DNA of 64,000 bases from the NCBI RefSeq assembly GCF_000974445.1, contig NZ_BBOJ01000025.1, positions 62,001 to 126,000 of the forward strand, in the 5' to 3' direction. Position 1 is the stretch's first letter, and the number at the start of each line of letters is the position of its first letter. This DNA is from Lentzea aerocolonigenes. GTDB taxonomy: Bacteria > Actinomycetota > Actinomycetes > Mycobacteriales > Pseudonocardiaceae. The notes under the pieces were generated by a model. That model was not told the DNA's origin. It searched no databases and worked only from the letters and a program-made list of their open reading frames with translations. The position numbers were made by a program, and so were the translations under genes. Of the stretch, positions 1-7,344 are shown in pieces.

Positions 1-44
1 ATGCTGCTGGTCTGCCCGTACGGCTAGAGCGGAACAGGCACCAC

Positions 45-63
45 CTACGTAGCCGGTTAGTAG
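45..63. promoter_or_regulatory. Candidate BlaI operator upstream of blaI
   Basis: The 19-bp sequence CTACGTAGCCGGTTAGTAG begins with CTAC and ends with GTAG, separated by 11 bases. The same geometry recurs as a perfect inverted repeat at 2942-2960 before the multicopper oxidase. TAC/GTA half-sites are typical of BlaI/MecI/CopY-type winged-helix repressors. Lying 33 bases before the start codon of the BlaI gene, it is a plausible autoregulatory site. Binding is inferred. Confidence 0.5.
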
Positions 64-95
64 ATAATGCTGCTGGACGGCGACGGAGGCGTGCG

Positions 96-458
96 ATGCA
101 AGGACTCGGCGAGCTGGAAACAGCCGTGATGGAAGTGCTGTGGCGTGATCCCGGCCCGCAGCGGGTTCGCGACGTGCTGGACGCGCTCAACACCGAACGC
201 GACCTCGCCTACACCACGGTGATGACGGTCCTGGACAACCTGCACCGCAAGGGCTGGGTCTCCCGGGAACGAGACGGCAGGGCGTACCGCTACGTCGCCA
301 CGAGAAACCGGGAGGACGCGGTGGCCAACGCGTTGCGCGCACTGCTGGACTCCGCGAAGGATCCGGAGTCGGTGTTGCTGAGGTTCGCGCGGTCGGTCTC
401 ACCGCGCGAGTCCGAGGTCCTGCGCCGCGCCCTCGACGACACGGCGGCGGACCAGTGA
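96..458 (+). CDS. BlaI/MecI/CopY-family transcriptional repressor
   Basis: A 120-residue protein of the usual BlaI length. The N-terminal winged helix (about residues 1-75) opens GELETAVMEVLW and contains the recognition-helix stretch YTTVMTVLDNLHRKGWV; the C-terminal part is a short helical dimerisation region ending in SPRESEVLRRALDD. The ATG is preceded by GGAGG at 85-89. The family represses targets until an M56 membrane peptidase triggers its removal; the next gene is such a peptidase and overlaps by 4 bases (GTGA). The flanking multicopper oxidase and the matching operator before it suggest a copper or envelope-stress role rather than beta-lactam resistance, but the inducer cannot be read from sequence. 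Confidence 0.9.
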   Translation: MQGLGELETAVMEVLWRDPGPQRVRDVLDALNTERDLAYTTVMTVLDNLHRKGWVSRERDGRAYRYVATRNREDAVANALRALLDSAKDPESVLLRFARSVSPRESEVLRRALDDTAADQ

Positions 459-1399
459 TCCTCGCCGTCGCGCTCCTGGCAGGCGCCGCGATCGTGGGGT
501 TCACAGCGCCCCGTTTCCTGGAACGCATGACCGCCGGCCAGGTCGCGCCGTCCGTGGTGATCGCGTGGTGGTTCGCGACCGGTCTCAGCGTGCTGCTCAC
601 CGCGCTCAGTGGCGTCGTGCTGATCCTCGTCCCAGGTCACGGGCCCGCGCGCTGGCTGCTCGACCGGGTGCACGAGTGCTGGTCGGCCATGACCCACGGC
701 AGCGTTCCCGCGCTCGACGACGTGCTGGGCGCGTTCGGCGCGCTGCTGATCGCCGGCGCGCTGACCAGGTTCGGCCTGGCCGCGTTCCGACGGCGGTCAG
801 AGGCGATCAAGCTCCACCAGAGGCAACTGGGACTGCTTCGGCTCGCCGCACGGCGGGCATCCGGCGACGAGCCGCTCATGTGGCTCGACCACGGTCAGCC
901 GCTGGCGTACAGCGTCGCCGGACGGCCGTCGTTCATCGTGGCCACCACCGGTCTCACGGATCACCTGTCCGACGACCAGGTCGCGGCCGTGCTCGCGCAC
1001 GAACGGGCCCATCTCCGCGGCCGTCATCACGCTCTGACCGGCCTCGCCGACGCGGCGGCGTCGGCCATGCCGTTCGTGCCGCTGATGCGCCAGGCCCCGG
1101 CCGCCATCCGCGTGCTGGTCGAGATGGCCGCGGACTCCGCAGCGGCCGCTGCCCACGGCGCGGAGACGGTGCGCTCGGCCCTGGTGCGCGTGGCGACCGG
1201 CGGTTCACCTGCCGGGGCTCTCGGCATGGCGGACAACGGCGTCGAGCTCCGGCTCAGCAGGCTGGCACGTGCGTCACGTCCCAGGCCGTGGTTGAGCGCA
1301 GGCGCCTTGGCGGCCACGGTGGTGGCCGCACCGGCACTGCCCGCGGTGGTGGGCATCGGACTGTTCGCCGTCACCTCGACCTTCTACTGCCCCATGTGA
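455..1399 (+). CDS. M56-family (BlaR1-like) membrane zinc metallopeptidase
   Basis: A 314-residue membrane protein starting at a GTG that overlaps the blaI stop. It has hydrophobic segments at the N terminus (about 1-20, 30-55, 85-110) and one near the C terminus, flanking a cytosolic peptidase domain. The gluzincin motif HERAH (HExxH) follows VLA at about residue 180, the normal arrangement in BlaR1/MecR1 peptidases. There is no C-terminal penicillin-sensor domain, so this is the short M56 type paired with BlaI throughout actinobacteria. The expected role is signal-dependent inactivation of the neighbouring BlaI; the signal is unknown. The gene ends 5 bases before the convergent multicopper oxidase gene. 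Confidence 0.88.
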   Translation: MILAVALLAGAAIVGFTAPRFLERMTAGQVAPSVVIAWWFATGLSVLLTALSGVVLILVPGHGPARWLLDRVHECWSAMTHGSVPALDDVLGAFGALLIAGALTRFGLAAFRRRSEAIKLHQRQLGLLRLAARRASGDEPLMWLDHGQPLAYSVAGRPSFIVATTGLTDHLSDDQVAAVLAHERAHLRGRHHALTGLADAAASAMPFVPLMRQAPAAIRVLVEMAADSAAAAAHGAETVRSALVRVATGGSPAGALGMADNGVELRLSRLARASRPRPWLSAGALAATVVAAPALPAVVGIGLFAVTSTFYCPM

Positions 1400-1404
1400 A
1401 GCGC

Positions 1405-2925
1405 TCACTCCACATAGGACACGACGCTCATCATGCCCACTTCACCGTGATAGATGTTGTGGCAGTGGGTCAGCCACTGACCAGGGTTGTCGGCTTTGAA
1501 GTCCACCTCGGTGGAACGTCCCGGCAACACCAGCACGGTGTCTTTGCGCGGCCCGTCGGCTCGGACCTGGAACGTGTGTCCGTGCAGGTGCATCGGATGG
1601 AACATCCGCGACCTGTTGTCGAACCTCAGCCGGACCTGCTGCCCTTCCCGGATCGGCAACCCGTCGTTCGGGTCGTAGACCTTGCCGTTGATCGTCCACG
1701 TGTACCTGTCCCCCGGCCCTTCCAGGACGAGCTCGTGCACCACGTCAGGCTGTTTGACCGGCAGCGCGACACGTTCCGCCGCGCGAAGTGACGCCGGCAT
1801 GAGGACGGGCAACGCCATCAGCTTCTTCACCAGGCCGTCCTCCACCACGACCGGCTGTGCGGCAGGAGTGCGCAGCACCACCTGGGCGTACTGGTCGCGG
1901 CCCTCCGCCACGGCGAGCACCGGGACGGAACCGGCAGGCACGGTCACGACCGCGTCGAGCCGCTCCCCCATGCCGATGAGGACGACGTCCGCCTCCTGCG
2001 CCTGCACCGGGAAGCCGTCGGTGTGGGTGATCCTGAGCCGGGAACCGGGGACGCCGACCCGGAACGCGGTGTCAGCCGCCGCGTTGATCAGCCGGAGCCG
2101 CACCCGCTGTCCTGCCTTCGCCTCGATCGCCTGCGGGTCGCGGAAGGTCCGCCCGTTGGCCAGGACGTGCGGGTAGGTGACGTCACCCGCGTCGCCGCCG
2201 AGCAGTTCCGACTTCGGCATCGTCATACCGGGCATGGAACCGTGATCCATGCCACCCATGCCGCCCATGCCGTTCTTCTTCAGCTCCTGGAGCACGGCGT
2301 CCGGTGTGCGGTCGACGCCGTCGAGCCAGTCGTCGAGGACGATCACCAGCTCGGTGTCGTAGTCCGCGCCGTCGTCGGGGTCCTCGACGATCAGGGGCGC
2401 GTACAGCCCCCGGTCGAGCTGCACACCCGAGTGCGGGTGGAAGAAGTAGGTGCCCGCGTCCGGTACGGCGAACTCGTAGGTGAAGGACGTACCGACACCG
2501 ATGTCGTCCTGGGTCAGTCCGGGCACACCGTCCATGTCGTTGCGCAGCGCGATCCCGTGCCAGTGGATGCTCGTCGGCTCCGGGAGCTGGTTCTTCAGCT
2601 CGACCTTCAGGATCTCGCCTCGCCGGACCCGGATCTCCCTGCCCGGCAGCTGACCGCCGTAAGCCCACGTCTGAACCTCGACACCGCCGAGGTCCACCCG
2701 CGCGGAGACCGCGTTGAGCACGACCGATGTGCTGCGGGCCCCCGCGAGCCGCCGCGCTCGCTCCACCTCCGCCACCCGTGGCGATCCAGGCGCGATGCGC
2801 TTGCCGGCCGGATCAGCACCGGACGCACACGCCGCCAGCCCGGCCGTGGCGGCGAGACCGGCGCCGAGCCGGAGAAAGCTTCGGCGTCCGATCGGACCGC
2901 GGCTGTCAGAAGTGGTCATGCCCAT
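1405..2925 (-). CDS. Multicopper oxidase, Tat-exported lipoprotein
   Basis: A 506-residue three-cupredoxin multicopper oxidase. A twin-arginine motif RRSFLRLG lies at residues 14-21 and a lipobox LAAC places the lipidated Cys at 33, so the enzyme should be anchored outside the membrane. Copper ligands are visible in order: HWHG (121-124), HPHSG (163-167), HPMHLHGH (about 440) and HCHNIYHGEVGMM near the C terminus. A Met-rich segment (about 220-236, MGGMGGMDHGSM) recalls CueO-type cuprous oxidases, so oxidation of Cu(I) is the likely role. An alternative ATG lies two codons downstream. The gene is divergent from csoR, with a perfect BlaI-type inverted repeat just upstream. Confidence 0.93.
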   Translation of the reverse strand: MGMTTSDSRGPIGRRSFLRLGAGLAATAGLAACASGADPAGKRIAPGSPRVAEVERARRLAGARSTSVVLNAVSARVDLGGVEVQTWAYGGQLPGREIRVRRGEILKVELKNQLPEPTSIHWHGIALRNDMDGVPGLTQDDIGVGTSFTYEFAVPDAGTYFFHPHSGVQLDRGLYAPLIVEDPDDGADYDTELVIVLDDWLDGVDRTPDAVLQELKKNGMGGMGGMDHGSMPGMTMPKSELLGGDAGDVTYPHVLANGRTFRDPQAIEAKAGQRVRLRLINAAADTAFRVGVPGSRLRITHTDGFPVQAQEADVVLIGMGERLDAVVTVPAGSVPVLAVAEGRDQYAQVVLRTPAAQPVVVEDGLVKKLMALPVLMPASLRAAERVALPVKQPDVVHELVLEGPGDRYTWTINGKVYDPNDGLPIREGQQVRLRFDNRSRMFHPMHLHGHTFQVRADGPRKDTVLVLPGRSTEVDFKADNPGQWLTHCHNIYHGEVGMMSVVSYVE

Positions 2926-2941
2926 CCCATCAACTCGGTTA

Positions 2942-2960
2942 CTACTATGTTCGATAGTAG
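2942..2960. promoter_or_regulatory. Perfect inverted repeat, candidate BlaI operator of the multicopper oxidase
   Basis: CTACTAT-GTTCG-ATAGTAG is a perfect 7-bp inverted repeat with a 5-bp spacer, 17 bases upstream of the oxidase start. Its outer CTAC-N11-GTAG pattern equals that at 45-63 before blaI. It stands out as AT-richer DNA in a GC-rich genome. Control of the oxidase by the linked BlaI is the natural inference. Confidence 0.6.
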
Positions 2961-3006
2961 AACATGCCAGAAGTGCAGCACGTCACACGCGGACTCTGGT
3001 AAACCC

Positions 3007-3023
3007 CTACCCCCCTGGGGTAT
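3007..3023. promoter_or_regulatory. CsoR-type operator upstream of csoR
   Basis: CTACCCCCCTGGGGTAT contains inverted TACCCC/GGGGTA arms, the pattern bound by copper-sensing CsoR tetramers. It sits about 77 bases before the csoR start and between that gene and the divergent oxidase, so it probably mediates autoregulation of the csoR-copZ-copA operon. Confidence 0.65.
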
Positions 3024-3099
3024 GTTCAACTCAGGTGCCCGCCGTTCCCCCGGTCAGTTCGGACCGGCCGCGCGGTGGACCGATCGACAGGAGCGCGAC

Positions 3100-3381
3100 G
3101 TGCACGGCTACACCGACAACAAGGACGCCCACCTGCGCCGTCTGAAGAGGATCGAGGGCCAGGTCCGCGGACTGCAGCGGATGATCGAGAACGACGACTA
3201 CTGCATCGACGTCCTCACCCAGATCTCCGCGGCCACTCGCGCGTTGCAGGCGGTGTCGCTGGGACTGCTCGACGAGCACCTCAAGCACTGTGTGAGCCAG
3301 GCCATCACCGACGGCGGTGCGGCAGCCGACGAGAAGATCGCGGAAGCCAGCAACGCCATCGCCCGCCTGGTCCGCTCCTGA
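3100..3381 (+). CDS. csoR: Copper-sensing repressor CsoR
   Basis: A 93-residue all-helical repressor. A GTG start is chosen because AGGAG (3089-3093) lies 6 bases upstream and the protein then has family length. The W-x-C-H-C Cu(I) ligand set is intact: Cys35 in DDYCID, His60 and Cys64 in DEHLKHC, matching Cys36/His61/Cys65 of the M. tuberculosis protein. The DNA-contact region RRLKRIEGQVRGL is present. Cu(I) binding releases the operator. It heads a same-strand run csoR, copZ-like chaperone, secreted protein, copA. A second paralogue at 23.7 kb lacks the His and is called CstR. Confidence 0.94.
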   Translation: MHGYTDNKDAHLRRLKRIEGQVRGLQRMIENDDYCIDVLTQISAATRALQAVSLGLLDEHLKHCVSQAITDGGAAADEKIAEASNAIARLVRS

Positions 3382-3418
3382 TCACTCCATCCCCACCCTT
3401 CTTCGAGGAGAACGACCG

Positions 3419-3625
3419 ATGGCCGAGTCCACCTACACCGTCAAGGGCATGACCTGCGGGCACTGCGTCAGCTCGGTGACCGAAGAGGTCAGCGCGATCA
3501 GCGGCGTGCAGCAGGTCGACGTCGACCTCCCCACCGGCAAGGTCACCATCACCAGCGACGCGCCTGTCGCGGAGGACGCGGTGCGTGCCGCCGTCACCGA
3601 AGCCGGCTACGAGCTGGTCGGCTGA
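3419..3625 (+). CDS. copZ: Heavy-metal-associated copper chaperone (CopZ-like)
   Basis: A 68-residue single HMA domain with the metal-binding loop GMTCGHC and the usual beta-alpha-beta-beta-alpha-beta length. The ATG is preceded by GAGGAG at 3405-3410. CopZ proteins carry Cu(I) in the cytosol to CopA and to CsoR; both partners flank this gene. It lies 37 bases after csoR, consistent with one transcript. Confidence 0.93.
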   Translation: MAESTYTVKGMTCGHCVSSVTEEVSAISGVQQVDVDLPTGKVTITSDAPVAEDAVRAAVTEAGYELVG

Positions 3626-3649
3626 GACCGCTTTCGAGGGGGAAAAATC

Positions 3650-4525
3650 ATGAAGACCGGCCAGAAAGTCGCCGCCTACGGCCTCGCGCTGGCGATCGTC
3701 TTCGGCGGGACCTGGGCGGCCGGTGCCGCGATCGGCCCGTCCGGCGGTGCACCGTCGGACGCGGCCGCCGCGGTGAACCACGGCGAGCACGAGGCCGAAC
3801 CGGCGAAGATCCCACCGGGACTGTCCGTTTCGGAGAACGGCTACACGTTGCAGCTGCACGAGAAGGAGTCCTTGGGCTTCCACATCAGCGGACCGGACGG
3901 CAAGCCCGTCACGAAGTTCGCCGTGGAGCACGAGAAGCGGCTGCACCTGATCGTCGTCCGCCGGGACGGCTCACTGTTCCGCCACGTGCATCCGGAGATG
4001 ACGCCGGACGGCATGTGGTCGGTGCCGCTCACGCTCGCCGAAGCCGGCACGTACCGGGTGTTCGCCGATTTCAAGCCGGAGGACGGCCAGAAGACCACCC
4101 TCGGCGCCGACCTCCAGGTCGCGGGCGCCTACCAGCCGCGCACCTACGCCGACAGCAGGACGTTCACCGTCGACGGCTACGAGGTAACCCTCAACGGTGA
4201 GCTCGAAGCGGGCAGCGCGTCGACCGTCACCATCGCCATCAGAAAGAACGGCAAGCCGGTGACGGACCTGCAGAACTACCTGGGCGCGAAGGGCCACCTG
4301 GTCGCGCTGCGTGCGGCCGACCTCGCGTACCTGCACGTGCATCCCGAGGACGGCGCCGAAGTGAAGTTCGCCGTCGAGGTTCCCACGGCCGGCCGGTACC
4401 GGCTGTTCCTGGACTTCCAGCACGAGGGCCAGGTCCGCACCGCCGAGTTCACCGTGTCGACGGTGGGCACCACGACTCCGGCCGCGCCGCAGACCCACGA
4501 GGAAGGAGAAGGTCATGGCCACTGA
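3650..4525 (+). CDS. Secreted or membrane-anchored His-rich protein of copper operon
   Basis: A 291-residue protein with an N-terminal hydrophobic segment (about residues 7-28) that is a signal peptide or anchor. The rest is extracytoplasmic beta-rich sequence made of two similar halves: each contains an HVHPE motif (RHVHPEM, YLHVHPED) followed by AGTYRVFADF or AGRYRLFLDF. The C terminus is acidic and His-rich (HEEGEGHGH). I do not recognise a characterised family; location and His motifs suggest periplasmic copper binding. GAGGGGG precedes the ATG. The 3' end overlaps copA by 11 bases and supplies its ribosome-binding site, so translation is probably coupled. Confidence 0.75.
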   Translation: MKTGQKVAAYGLALAIVFGGTWAAGAAIGPSGGAPSDAAAAVNHGEHEAEPAKIPPGLSVSENGYTLQLHEKESLGFHISGPDGKPVTKFAVEHEKRLHLIVVRRDGSLFRHVHPEMTPDGMWSVPLTLAEAGTYRVFADFKPEDGQKTTLGADLQVAGAYQPRTYADSRTFTVDGYEVTLNGELEAGSASTVTIAIRKNGKPVTDLQNYLGAKGHLVALRAADLAYLHVHPEDGAEVKFAVEVPTAGRYRLFLDFQHEGQVRTAEFTVSTVGTTTPAAPQTHEEGEGHGH

Positions 4526-6737
4526 AACCATCGAGATCTCGATCGGCGGCATGACCTGCGCCTCCTGCGCCGCGCGCATCGAACGCAAGCTCAACAAGCT
4601 CGACGGCGTCGAAGCCTCGGTGAACTACGCGACCGAGAAGGCACGCGTCACCTTCCCCGGCGACCTGACGCCCGCCGATCTCGTGAAGGTGGTCGAGGAC
4701 ACCGGCTACACCGCCGAACTGCCCGCACCGCCTGCCTCGGACGCCGTCCAGGTCGAAGAGGCAGACCCGACGCGATCGTTGCGGCAACGGCTGATCACCT
4801 CCGTGGTGCTGTCGGTGCCGGTGATCGCGCTGGCGATGATCCCTGCGCTGCAGTTCACCTACTGGCAGTGGCTGTCGCTCGCGCTCGCCGGGCCGGTCGT
4901 GGTGTGGGGCGCGTGGCCGTTCCACAAGGCCGCCTGGACGAACCTGCGGCACGGCGCCGCCACCATGGACACGCTGATCTCCGTCGGCGTGGGCGCGGCG
5001 TTCCTGTGGTCGCTGTACGCGCTGTTCCTCGGGACCGCGGGCACGCCGGGCATGACGCACGGTTTCTCGCTGACGATCGAACGGATGTCCGGCGCCGGCA
5101 ACATCTACCTCGAGGTCGCGGCAGGCGTCACGACGTTCATCCTGGCCGGGCGCTACTTCGAGGCGCGCTCGAAGCGGCGCGCGGGTGCTGCGTTGAGGGC
5201 ACTGCTCGAGCTCGGCGCGAAGGACGTCGCCGTGCTGCGGGACGGCCGCGAGGTCCGCATCCCGACCGGCGAGCTGCGCGTCGGCGACAAGTTCGTGGTG
5301 CGGCCCGGCGAGAAGATCGCCACCGACGGCGTCGTCGAGGAAGGCAGCTCGGCGGTCGACGCGAGCATGCTCACCGGTGAGTCCGTCCCCGTCGAGGTCG
5401 GCGTGGGCGACGCGGTGGTGGGCGCGACCGTCAACGCGGGCGGCAGGCTCGTGGTGCGTGCGACCCGCGTCGGCTCCGACACGCAGCTGGCGCAGATGGC
5501 TCGGTTGGTCGAAGAGGCACAGAGCGGCAAGGCCGAGGTCCAGCGCCTGGCCGACCGGGTGTCGGCGGTGTTCGTGCCGATCGTGATCGCGCTCGCCGTG
5601 GGCACGCTGGGCTTCTGGCTCGGCACGGGCAACGGCGTGGGCGCCGCGTTCACCGCGGCCGTGGCGGTGCTGATCATCGCCTGCCCGTGCGCGTTGGGCC
5701 TGGCCACGCCGACCGCGTTGCTGGTCGGTACCGGCCGCGGCGCCCAGCTGGGCATCCTGATCAAGGGTCCGGAAGTGCTGGAGTCGACTCGCCGTGTCGA
5801 CACCGTGGTGCTCGACAAGACCGGCACCGTGACCACGGGCCAGATGAGCCTGGTCAGCGTTCACACCGACGAGGACGAGGAGGAGGTGCTCCGCCTGGCC
5901 GGTGCGCTGGAGCACGCCTCGGAGCACCCGATCGCCAAGGCCATCGCCAGGGGCGCGGCCGAGCGGGTCGGCGAGCTGCCCGCCGTGGAGGAGTTCCAGA
6001 ACCTGGAGGGGCTGGGCGTTCAGGGCGTTGTCGGGGAGCACGCGGTGCTCGTCGGCCGGGAACGCCTGCTCGCCGAGTGGAGCGTTCACCTCGACGCCAC
6101 GCTCGCCGAGGCCAAGAAGGCGGCCGAGGAACAGGGCCGCACCGCGGTGATCGTCGCGTGGGACGGCAAGGCGCGCGGTGTGCTCGTCGTGGCCGACACC
6201 GTGAAGCCGACGTCGGTCGAGGCGATCCAGGGGTTGCGCACGCTGGGCCTGCGTCCGGTGCTGCTGACCGGTGACAACGAAGCCGCCGCTCGCGCGGTGG
6301 CGGCCGAGGTGGGCATCGACGAGGTGATCGCGGAGGTGCTGCCGGCGGACAAGGTCGACGTCGTGAAGCGTCTGCAGGACGAGGGACGCGTCGTGGCGAT
6401 GGTCGGCGACGGCGTGAACGACGCCGCTGCCCTCGCCCAAGCCGATCTGGGTCTCGCGATGGGCACCGGCACCGACGTCGCGATCGAGGCCAGCGATCTC
6501 ACGCTGGTGCGTGGTGACCTGCGGGCCGCCGTGGACGCGATCAGGCTGTCGCGCCGGACGCTGGCGACGATCAAGGGCAACCTGTTCTGGGCGTTCGCCT
6601 ACAACGTGGCAGCGCTCCCGCTGGCCGCTCTCGGCCTGCTCAACCCGATGATCGCGGGCGCCGCGATGGCGTTCTCGTCGGTGTTCGTGGTGAGCAACAG
6701 CCTGCGTCTGCGCGGATTCCGCAGCGTCAGCAGCTGA
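4515..6737 (+). CDS. copA: Copper-exporting P1B-type ATPase CopA
   Basis: A 740-residue P-type ATPase with one N-terminal HMA domain (GMTCASC, Cys15/Cys18). All catalytic landmarks are present: actuator LTGES (about 285), the transmembrane metal site IACPCALGLATP (about 390), phosphorylation motif DKTGT (about 434), SEHP (about 470), LTGDN and GDGVND (about 630). CPC plus the C-terminal YN and M-SS membrane motifs indicate P1B-1 specificity, that is Cu(I) export. It ends the csoR operon. It is the functional comparison for the degenerate ATPase at 40.6 kb. Confidence 0.96.
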   Translation: MATETIEISIGGMTCASCAARIERKLNKLDGVEASVNYATEKARVTFPGDLTPADLVKVVEDTGYTAELPAPPASDAVQVEEADPTRSLRQRLITSVVLSVPVIALAMIPALQFTYWQWLSLALAGPVVVWGAWPFHKAAWTNLRHGAATMDTLISVGVGAAFLWSLYALFLGTAGTPGMTHGFSLTIERMSGAGNIYLEVAAGVTTFILAGRYFEARSKRRAGAALRALLELGAKDVAVLRDGREVRIPTGELRVGDKFVVRPGEKIATDGVVEEGSSAVDASMLTGESVPVEVGVGDAVVGATVNAGGRLVVRATRVGSDTQLAQMARLVEEAQSGKAEVQRLADRVSAVFVPIVIALAVGTLGFWLGTGNGVGAAFTAAVAVLIIACPCALGLATPTALLVGTGRGAQLGILIKGPEVLESTRRVDTVVLDKTGTVTTGQMSLVSVHTDEDEEEVLRLAGALEHASEHPIAKAIARGAAERVGELPAVEEFQNLEGLGVQGVVGEHAVLVGRERLLAEWSVHLDATLAEAKKAAEEQGRTAVIVAWDGKARGVLVVADTVKPTSVEAIQGLRTLGLRPVLLTGDNEAAARAVAAEVGIDEVIAEVLPADKVDVVKRLQDEGRVVAMVGDGVNDAAALAQADLGLAMGTGTDVAIEASDLTLVRGDLRAAVDAIRLSRRTLATIKGNLFWAFAYNVAALPLAALGLLNPMIAGAAMAFSSVFVVSNSLRLRGFRSVSS

Positions 6738-6758
6738 TCCACCTCACGCGGAAGCAGC

Positions 6759-6782
6759 GTCCTCGGCCAGTCGGTCGAGGAC
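6759..6782 (+). terminator. Hairpin after copA
   Basis: GTCCTCG (6759-6765) and CGAGGAC (6776-6782) form a perfect 7-bp stem with a 10-base loop, 22 bases after the copA stop. There is no clear T-run, as is usual in actinobacteria. It may end the copper operon. Confidence 0.4.
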
Positions 6783-6886
6783 GTTGTCCGTGAGGGCGTC
6801 TCGCATTGCCGGCTGCCGTTGATCAGCGTATGGGGCTCGTGTGCGGGTACTCCGTGATCGTTGGATCGAGAACGGAGGAACGCGTT

Positions 6887-7294
6887 ATGACGCAGGCGAT
6901 GGAAATGCTGCGGACCTACCCGGCCGATCTGGGTGAAGTCGACCGCGACGCGCTGGCGCGCTGCATCGAAGCGTGCTTCGAGTGCTCTCAGGCCTGTACC
7001 GCGTGTGCGGACGCATGTCTGAGCGAGCAGCAGGTCGGCGAGCTCGTGAAGTGCATCCGGACAGACCTCGATTGCGCGGACATCTGCGACACCACCGGCC
7101 GCGTGCTGTCCCGGCACACCGGCTACGACGCGAACGTCACGCGAGCCATGCTCGAAGCGTGCGCCACGGCGTGCAAGACGTGCGCCGACGAGTGCGAACA
7201 GCACGCGTCCCACCACGAGCACTGCCGGGTGTGCGCCGAAGCTTGCCGTCGGTGCGAGCGCGCGTGCCGGGAGCTGATCGCCTCACTTGGCTGA
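6887..7294 (+). CDS. Four-helix-bundle copper-storage (Csp-like) protein
   Basis: A 135-residue helical protein with 18 Cys, mostly in CxxxC spacing (for example CIEACFECSQACTACADAC), ending in HCRVCAEACRRCERAC. This matches the four-helix-bundle copper-binding family in which Cys line the core and store many Cu(I) ions. No signal peptide is visible, so it is the cytosolic type. The internal ATG is chosen because GGAGGAA (6874-6880) lies 6 bases before it. It follows copA by 149 bases and may have its own promoter. Confidence 0.9.
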   Translation: MTQAMEMLRTYPADLGEVDRDALARCIEACFECSQACTACADACLSEQQVGELVKCIRTDLDCADICDTTGRVLSRHTGYDANVTRAMLEACATACKTCADECEQHASHHEHCRVCAEACRRCERACRELIASLG

Positions 7295-7307
7295 CTCCGC
7301 ACGACGG

Positions 7308-7336
7308 GTGGTGGGGCCGCGCTCGGGCCCCACCAC
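7308..7336. terminator. Strong bidirectional terminator hairpin
   Basis: GTGGTGGGGCC (7308-7318) pairs perfectly with GGCCCCACCAC (7326-7336) over 11 bp with a 7-base loop. It sits between the convergent Csp-like and oxidase-fusion genes and can serve both. Confidence 0.7.
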
Positions 7337-7344
7337 CACGACGT

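Noticed and set aside
1..27. A short frame MLLVCPYG ending at the TAG at 25-27.
   Set aside because: Too short to tell a truncated gene end from chance.
4449..6440. A 663-codon open frame antisense to copA, and similar very long antisense frames (for example 14770-17118, 52279-54498, 40231-42513).
   Set aside because: They mirror the codon periodicity of the GC-rich genes on the other strand, have low-complexity Arg/His/Gly-rich products and no recognisable domains or ribosome-binding sites.
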